Source: Bacillota bacterium
GTDB lineage: Bacteria > Bacillota > Clostridia > Oscillospirales > Butyricicoccaceae
DNA: 19,265 bases
NCBI GenBank assembly: GCA_030705725.1
Contig: JAUZPW010000003.1
Span: forward strand, 1-19,265
Direction of reading: 5' to 3'
Made by a program: the position numbers and the translations under genes
The notes under the pieces: generated by a model
The model's input: the letters and a program-made list of their open reading frames with translations, nothing else
The model's database searches: none
What the model was told of the DNA's origin: nothing
Shown here: positions 14,809 to 19,265 of the stretch, piece after piece
How positions within the stretch are numbered: the first letter of the stretch is position 1
How the letters are laid out: every line of letters begins with the position of its first letter

Positions 14809-15150
14809 TTAGATATCCTGTTTGACTTTGGCGGCCTTGCCGACTCTCTTCCTGAGGTAATAGAGCTTGGCTCTGCGGACTTTGCCGCGGCGCACGACTT
14901 CGATACTCTCGATACTCGGGGAATGCAGCGGGAACGTCTTTTCGACGCCGACGCCGTAGGATACGCGCCTTACGGTGAAGCTCTCCTGAATTCCTCCGTG
15001 TTTTTTCGCAATTACGGTGCCTTCAAACATCTGCACCCTTTCACGGGCGCCTTCCTTGATGCGAATATGCACCTTAACGGTGTCGCCTATGCCGAACTGT
15101 CCGGCATCCGCTTTTAATTGCGGTTCGGTTATTGCCTTTATGAGATCCAT
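14809..15150 (-). CDS. rplS: 50S ribosomal protein L19
   Basis: This 113-residue protein is a clear L19, with GDTVKVHIRIKEG near the N-terminus and the family signature LHSPSIESIEVVRRGKVRRAK, followed by LYYLR. L19 lies at the interface of the two ribosomal subunits. ATG 15150 follows a strong GAGGAGAG ribosome binding site. The gene has its own promoter and a leader of roughly 75 bases, in which a short segment can pair with the ribosome binding site. It is followed at once by a terminator-like hairpin. Confidence 0.98.
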   Translation of the reverse strand: MDLIKAITEPQLKADAGQFGIGDTVKVHIRIKEGARERVQMFEGTVIAKKHGGIQESFTVRRVSYGVGVEKTFPLHSPSIESIEVVRRGKVRRAKLYYLRKRVGKAAKVKQDI

Positions 15151-15226
15151 TTTAGGTTCTCTCCTCTCTTAAGACGTTCGTACCACAAGAAAAAGTAGGT
15201 GGCAGAGGACTGTCCTTTCTATATGC
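15151..15226 (-). promoter_or_regulatory. rplS 5' leader, candidate autoregulatory region
   Basis: The transcript between the predicted start and the rplS ATG is about 75 bases. TCCTCT (minus strand, at 15204-15209) is exactly complementary to AGAGGA in the ribosome binding site (15162-15167) and could block it. CCAC and GTGG in between could form a small stem. Ribosomal protein L19 leaders are a known class in Firmicutes, but I cannot confirm that this one matches it. Confidence 0.4.
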
Positions 15227-15232
15227 CAAAAT

Positions 15233-15261
15233 ATAATAGCATGACGTAAGTTATTTTGCAA
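15233..15261 (-). promoter_or_regulatory. Promoter of rplS
   Basis: On the minus strand, a -35 TTGCAA (15256-15261) and a -10 TATTAT (15233-15238) are exactly 17 bp apart, with TGC before the -10 (extended -10). The -35 hexamer is identical to that of the lon promoter. Confidence 0.75.
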
Positions 15262-15274
15262 TACTTTTTTGTCG

Positions 15275-15919
15275 TTACCGGAAGGTTTTTAGGTTTTCCT
15301 TAAGTATCGCGGTTCTTGTATATAAAGCGTCGGGGACTTTTTTTAGCCCCAGTTCAGAAGACAGCGCGTTTACAAGATATTCCGGGTTCAGATTTTTATT
15401 TCCGGCGCTTATAACGGCGTCGATATAAATTTTGCCGTTTTCAGAATATGCGGACGCTTTTGCAAGGTAATCTTTTAAGTTAACTTCGTTTTCACCGCTT
15501 TTTGACTTTTTTAAGATCATGATCGTATTTTTTTTAAGTATCTCGATGATTTTCTCGGCGGTTTCATCCAGGAAAAGTTCAATTCTATAAGACGCATAGG
15601 CGATTTCTCTGGACTTATCCAGCGCTTCGCAGAGCTCCGTCGCGCAAAAGCCCAAAGGAAGCGCAGCGTTTATTTTGTCAAGAACAAGCTCTGCCGGAAT
15701 ATCCTCGGTTAAGTCGAAATCGACAATTTCGTCAAGCCCAGCGAAGGAGGTCGGAAGCGGCAGAAGCACCGATACATAGGGATGCGGGTTAAAGCCCTCG
15801 GTATACCGCAGCGGCAGACCGGCCCTTAAAAATGTTCTCTGGAACAGATGCATGGTGTCGAGGTGGCTTAAATACCTTGCGTTTCCGGTTTTTGAAAACC
15901 GCATGCGGGCGTTAAGCAT
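15275..15919 (-). CDS. DUF2344 (TIGR03936-type) radical SAM-linked protein
   Basis: This 214-residue protein starts with MRFSKTGNARYLSHLDTMHLFQR after a few residues, and has PLRYTEGFNPHPYVSVLLPLP, both marks of DUF2344. The family is regularly encoded beside, or fused to, TIGR03960 radical SAM proteins, and the biochemical role is unknown. ATG 15919 is chosen because AAGGAGGTG lies 5-8 bases upstream. A longer frame starting at GTG 15928 would put its start inside that ribosome binding site. It overlaps the end of the radical SAM gene by 8 bp and is therefore coupled to it. No terminator follows before the rplS promoter. Confidence 0.9.
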   Translation of the reverse strand: MLNARMRFSKTGNARYLSHLDTMHLFQRTFLRAGLPLRYTEGFNPHPYVSVLLPLPTSFAGLDEIVDFDLTEDIPAELVLDKINAALPLGFCATELCEALDKSREIAYASYRIELFLDETAEKIIEILKKNTIMILKKSKSGENEVNLKDYLAKASAYSENGKIYIDAVISAGNKNLNPEYLVNALSSELGLKKVPDALYTRTAILKENLKTFR

Positions 15920-17744
15920 CACACGCACCTCCTTTTAACAGCTTTGCGGCTCCGCATCCCGCGCAGGCCTGCCTGCAGTTTAAGGAGGTTTCGCCTTCAA
16001 AGGCGCGTTCGTATTCCTTCCATAAATGCGCTTTTGTTACTCCGCAGGAAATATGGTCCCAAGGAAAGACTTCTTCGGCACCGCGTGTGCGCAGTGCGTA
16101 AAAATCAGACTCCAGGCCGCAAAAACGGAACGCTTCCATCCATTTGTCAAACCGGAAAAACTCATCCCAGCCGTCAAATTTGCAGCCCTGCCTCCAGGCA
16201 CGCTCCAAAACGCTGCCGAGCCTTCGGTCGCCTCTCGCAAATATAGCCTCAAGATAGCCGTTTTTGGCCTCATGCCAATGGAAGGTGACGTTTTTAATGC
16301 GCAGCTTATCCCTTAAATACTGCTGGCGCCTTTCAATTTCGGCGAGCGGAACCTGCCCGAACCATTGGAAAGGCGTATGCGGCTTCGGAACAAAATACGA
16401 CGCGCTGACGGTAACCGTTACTCCCCTGTTTTTGTTTTTCGTATTCTGCCGCCAGCGATAAACGACGTTTTTAGCTATTTCGGCGATGCCGTCAAGGTCT
16501 TCATCCGTCTCAGTCGGAAGGCCTGTCATAAAATACAGCTTTACATTATTCCACCCGCCTGAAAAGGCAACGGAACAGGCGTCGTACAGGTCGTTTTCAG
16601 TCAGATTTTTATTTACAACGTCTCTCAAGCGCTGGGTTCCGGCCTCGGGCGCGAAGGTCAGCCCGCTTTTTCTTACCTTTTGAGCGCGCTGCATAAGCTC
16701 GATGCCGAAATTGTCGGCGCGGAGCGACGGAAGGGAAAGGCTTACTTTTTTCGGCTCGCAGAAGGACAGCAGATCGTCGCAAAGAGGCTCAAGTTCTTTA
16801 TAGTCGCTTGTGCTCAAAGAGGAAAGCGAAAGCTCCTCGAACCCCGACGACTCTATAAGCGCCTTAGCCTGCTTAGAAAGCGTTTCAGGCTTTTTCGTCC
16901 TCACCGGGCGGTAAGCATGTCCCGCCTGACAAAAGCGGCAGCCCCTGATGCAGCCGCGAAAGAGCTCGACCATTGCCCGGTCGAAGACTATATCCGTCGA
17001 GGGCACTACAAACTTTTCGGGATAATAGGCCTTGTCAAAATCAGCAACTATTCGCTTTAGCACAACCCCGGGCGCATTTTCGGCGGGGTCTATGCTATTT
17101 ACCGTACCGTCTTCGTTATACGAAATATTGTAAAGAGACGGAACGTAAAGTCCTTCGATTTGAGCGGCGAGATTCAAAAACTCTTTTTTGCCGAGACCTC
17201 CGCGCTTCGCTTTTCTGTAAAGCTCGAATAGCTCAAGTGAAACCTCTTCGCCTTCGCCTATTACGAAAACATCTATAAAATCCGCTAAAGGCTCCGGGTT
17301 ATATGCGCATGGGCCTCCCGCGATTATAAGCGGAGACAGAGCGTCGCCCCTATCGTCGCGCCTCACGGGAATCCCTGCCAAATCAAGCATATTCAGGACG
17401 TTCGTATAGCTCAGCTCATACTGAAGCGAAAAGCCGACAATATCAAAGCTGTATACGGGATCGCGGCTTTCAAGCCCGTAAAGAGAAATCCCGTGCTCGC
17501 GCATTTCGGCCTCCATATCCGGCCACGGGGCATATACGCGTTCGCAGGATACGCCGTCAAGGCTGTTATATAGCCCGTAAAGTATGCGCGAGCCCAGGTG
17601 GGACATCCCTACCTCGTAAATATCGGGAAACGCCAGAGCAAAGCGAAGATCGACTTTCGCCCTGTCTTTTAGTACAGAATTATATTCTCCGCCGACATAC
17701 CTTGCGGGTTTTTTTACGCGCGGCAGAATCCGGTCAAGCTCCAT
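15912..17744 (-). CDS. TIGR03960-type B12-binding/radical SAM protein
   Basis: This 610-residue protein begins MELDRILPRVKKPARYVGGEYN, which is the N-terminus of the TIGR03960 family. A cobalamin-binding-like Rossmann domain (about 30-170) precedes the radical SAM core. The [4Fe-4S] ligands are C265, C269 and C272 in RGCIRGCRFCQAGHAYRP. The C-terminus is cysteine-rich (CRQACAGCGA). Such proteins cleave S-adenosylmethionine to start radical chemistry. The substrate of this family is unknown, though its neighbours in many genomes are ribosome and rRNA genes, suggesting RNA modification. ATG 17744 follows GAAGGAAT. It is coupled to the DUF2344 gene by overlap, and 74 bp separate it from the M50 gene, with a possible promoter. 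Confidence 0.93.
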   Translation of the reverse strand: MELDRILPRVKKPARYVGGEYNSVLKDRAKVDLRFALAFPDIYEVGMSHLGSRILYGLYNSLDGVSCERVYAPWPDMEAEMREHGISLYGLESRDPVYSFDIVGFSLQYELSYTNVLNMLDLAGIPVRRDDRGDALSPLIIAGGPCAYNPEPLADFIDVFVIGEGEEVSLELFELYRKAKRGGLGKKEFLNLAAQIEGLYVPSLYNISYNEDGTVNSIDPAENAPGVVLKRIVADFDKAYYPEKFVVPSTDIVFDRAMVELFRGCIRGCRFCQAGHAYRPVRTKKPETLSKQAKALIESSGFEELSLSSLSTSDYKELEPLCDDLLSFCEPKKVSLSLPSLRADNFGIELMQRAQKVRKSGLTFAPEAGTQRLRDVVNKNLTENDLYDACSVAFSGGWNNVKLYFMTGLPTETDEDLDGIAEIAKNVVYRWRQNTKNKNRGVTVTVSASYFVPKPHTPFQWFGQVPLAEIERRQQYLRDKLRIKNVTFHWHEAKNGYLEAIFARGDRRLGSVLERAWRQGCKFDGWDEFFRFDKWMEAFRFCGLESDFYALRTRGAEEVFPWDHISCGVTKAHLWKEYERAFEGETSLNCRQACAGCGAAKLLKGGACDA

Positions 17745-17779
17745 TTTTTGTTTATTCCTTCCGTGAAAGCTACTCTAAG

Positions 17780-17808
17780 ATAATAATGCTATTTTGTCTC
17801 TTATGCAA
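17780..17808 (-). promoter_or_regulatory. Possible promoter of the radical SAM/DUF2344 pair
   Basis: On the minus strand, a -10 TATTAT (17780-17785) and a -35 TTGCAT (17803-17808) are exactly 17 bp apart, with close likeness to the rplS and lon promoters. The -35 is weak against consensus (3 of 6). Confidence 0.45.
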
Positions 17809-17818
17809 GTAAATATGT

Positions 17819-18406
17819 TCACGGCAAAGAATATGTAACCAGCCAGACACCGATTAAGAGCAGTGAAAGATTGTATTTTGTATGGATCAGGACGAAGATC
17901 CCGCAGGATATTACAATGGCGGCAGCGGCGTAATGAAAAAGGACGGCGGTTATGCGCGCGGCGTCAGGAGGGAGAAAAATATGCGAAAGCGCGTAAAACG
18001 CGCGTCCTCCGTCTAGCGGTAAACAGGGCAGCAGGTTAAAAAAGCCGTAAAGCAGGCTTAACCCGGAAAAAGCAAACAAGTGGTCGCTAAAATAACCGCG
18101 GTTTGCAAGCCAGGACGCGGCATAAGCCGCGAGTATGCTGGCGGCAGGCCCTGAAAGCGCTGTCAGCGTGTCCTTAAGATACGACGACAGAGCGGCGTTC
18201 GTATATATGATAAACCCTAAGACATTAGCCTCGATTCTGAGAATCTTAAGGCCGCAGAGGCGGATGACTGCAATATGGGCGCTTTCATGCACTAAGAGCG
18301 CGGCGAGAATGAGCGGAAGCAGGGCAAGGTTTCCGGCGACGGCATATAAAAGGATTATAAGGACAAAAGAAGGCGACAGCTTAAGCTTTTTAAGCAAATG
18401 AAACAT
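17819..18406 (-). CDS. M50 site-2 protease, SpoIVFB-like
   Basis: This 195-residue membrane protein has both active-site motifs of site-2 proteases: HESAH (H40, E41, H44) in the second hydrophobic segment, and NLLPCLPLDGG (124-134) with D132 as the third zinc ligand. About five membrane segments can be seen. In Bacillus subtilis, SpoIVFB cleaves pro-sigma-K during sporulation; this relative lacks the C-terminal CBS domain of that protein (288 residues there). It overlaps the upstream M23 gene by 17 bp. No good ribosome binding site precedes its ATG, so it is probably translated by coupling. The pairing with an M23 protein matches the spoIVFA-spoIVFB layout. The family is certain; the sporulation role is inferred. 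Confidence 0.88.
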   Translation of the reverse strand: MFHLLKKLKLSPSFVLIILLYAVAGNLALLPLILAALLVHESAHIAVIRLCGLKILRIEANVLGFIIYTNAALSSYLKDTLTALSGPAASILAAYAASWLANRGYFSDHLFAFSGLSLLYGFFNLLPCLPLDGGRAFYALSHIFLPPDAARITAVLFHYAAAAIVISCGIFVLIHTKYNLSLLLIGVWLVTYSLP

Positions 18407-19265
18407 ATACGGAAGGATTCATTATATTGCCGTTAAACCGCAGCTCGAAGTGAAGATGCGGGCCTGTTGAACGTCCGGTGCTTCCTACCTCGCCTATTTT
18501 TTGCCCCAATTTAACGATTTTGCCTTTTTTTATGCTTATCTTGCTCAGATGCCCGTAAAATGTACTGTAACCCAGGCCGTGGTCGATTCTTATATATTTG
18601 CCGTAAACTCTGCTTATGCCGGTTTCCGTTACTTTTCCTGACGCGAAGGCTTTTACCGCCGTTCCCTTCGGCGCTCCGACGTCGATCCCGTGGTGAAATG
18701 TATCGCCGTATGTCAGGGGATCGGTTCTGTCGCCGAAAGCAGATGTAACAACGCCCTTAAGCGGCGCAGTATATTTTAGAGGAAGCTTTGAAGCTGTCTT
18801 TTCTGCAAGCTTGTTTTCGGCTTTTTGTGCGGGCTTAATCAGCAGTATGCTTCCTTCGGGAAGCGGGGCCTCAGGAATGCCGCTTCCGTATTTAGCGTAG
18901 CTTTCAGCATTGTTTTCTTTTATTTCATCCGATTTTCTATAAACGAGATGGTTGACCAAAAAAGCACCGGCTGACATATTGTCGCCGGTGCTGTCCGGGG
19001 AAATTTCATCAAAGACGTTCGGCGTTATTGTCGGCAGGCTTTCCGGATTATAGCCTTCAGGCGAGGCGCTCTCTTTAGTTTCAGTTTCCGCATCGGTATC
19101 GGCTTCAGTCTTTTCATCCGCCTCAACGCTTTTTTCTGCCGGCTCCGGGTTGAATACCTTTTCGGCGGCGTTATTAATAAAACCCCACAGCCCATCTTCT
19201 CCGATTACCGCTTTGCCGATAACTTTAACCGTATCTTTGATTTCCTCCCCATTAACGAGATTTTC
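18390..19265 (-). CDS. M23 (LytM) peptidase, SpoIVFA-like; 5' part outside the window
   Basis: The frame is open from the right edge down to the stop at 18390, giving 291 residues. The first ATG in view (18977) is internal, as the sequence before it reads as coherent protein. The visible N-terminal part (about 100 residues) is acidic and low in complexity, a linker. Any membrane anchor would be further upstream. The C-terminal LytM domain has all metal and catalytic residues: the H and D of HHGIDVG, the H of TFYGHLS and the HLH of GPHLHFEL. It is thus probably an active zinc endopeptidase of peptidoglycan, or a scaffold. Bacillus SpoIVFA, which tethers and inhibits SpoIVFB, also ends in a LytM-like domain and is encoded directly before SpoIVFB, as here. 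SpoIIQ-like proteins are the alternative. Confidence 0.85.
   Translation of the reverse strand, partial: ENLVNGEEIKDTVKVIGKAVIGEDGLWGFINNAAEKVFNPEPAEKSVEADEKTEADTDAETETKESASPEGYNPESLPTITPNVFDEISPDSTGDNMSAGAFLVNHLVYRKSDEIKENNAESYAKYGSGIPEAPLPEGSILLIKPAQKAENKLAEKTASKLPLKYTAPLKGVVTSAFGDRTDPLTYGDTFHHGIDVGAPKGTAVKAFASGKVTETGISRVYGKYIRIDHGLGYSTFYGHLSKISIKKGKIVKLGQKIGEVGSTGRSTGPHLHFELRFNGNIMNPSVYVSFA

Noticed and set aside
15920..15928. GTG 15928 as start of the DUF2344 gene
   Set aside because: This codon lies inside the AAGGAGGTG ribosome binding site that serves ATG 15919.

Overview
The window reads as a chromosomal housekeeping segment of a Firmicutes bacterium, most likely an endospore-related member of class Clostridia. 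Three things support this: the order tig-clpP-clpX followed by lon-engB; the block rplS-lepB-rbgA-rnhB-yraN; and an M23 peptidase next to a SpoIVFB-type M50 peptidase, followed by a TIGR03960-type radical SAM protein and its DUF2344 partner. Ribosome binding sites are strong and purine-rich, and promoters look like ordinary sigma-A types. No species can be named from the sequence alone.

Almost every gene is on the minus strand, so transcription runs from high to low coordinates. From the right edge: (1) 15275-19265, a partial M23 peptidase, an M50 peptidase, a B12-binding/radical SAM protein and a DUF2344 protein. (2) 9883-15261, the rplS promoter and leader, then L19, signal peptidase I, RbgA, RNase HII, a YraN-family protein, an M19 dipeptidase and threonine synthase. 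The genes from lepB on are closely packed or overlapping. (3) 8898-9848, a metallophosphoesterase and, divergent from it, a 54-residue DUF1540 cysteine protein that is easily missed. (4) 5483-8889, promoter, trigger factor, ClpP, ClpX and terminator. (5) 1-3678, promoter, Lon, EngB and a partial FAH-family protein running off the left edge.

The odd part is 3726-5436. Between clpX and lon, genes that usually lie next to each other in Firmicutes, sits a lipoprotein gene on the opposite strand with its own promoter and two WG-type repeats. It is followed by a 254-bp non-coding element (5177-5430). This element has near-perfect terminal inverted repeats, TAAATA on both sides, and six consecutive hairpins with perfect or nearly perfect stems of 8, 10, 12, 14, 15 and 16 bp. 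About 150 of its 254 bases lie in those stems. It looks like a small non-autonomous mobile element or a highly structured RNA, and it abuts the clpX terminator. It is the best candidate here for something undescribed.

Functionally, groups 4 and 5 are protein folding and regulated proteolysis (trigger factor, ClpXP, Lon) with a 50S assembly GTPase. Group 2 couples ribosome production (L19, RbgA) to secretion, DNA maintenance and a peptide/amino-acid pair. Group 1 is probably a sporulation-signalling pair plus an RNA-modification-like radical SAM pair.
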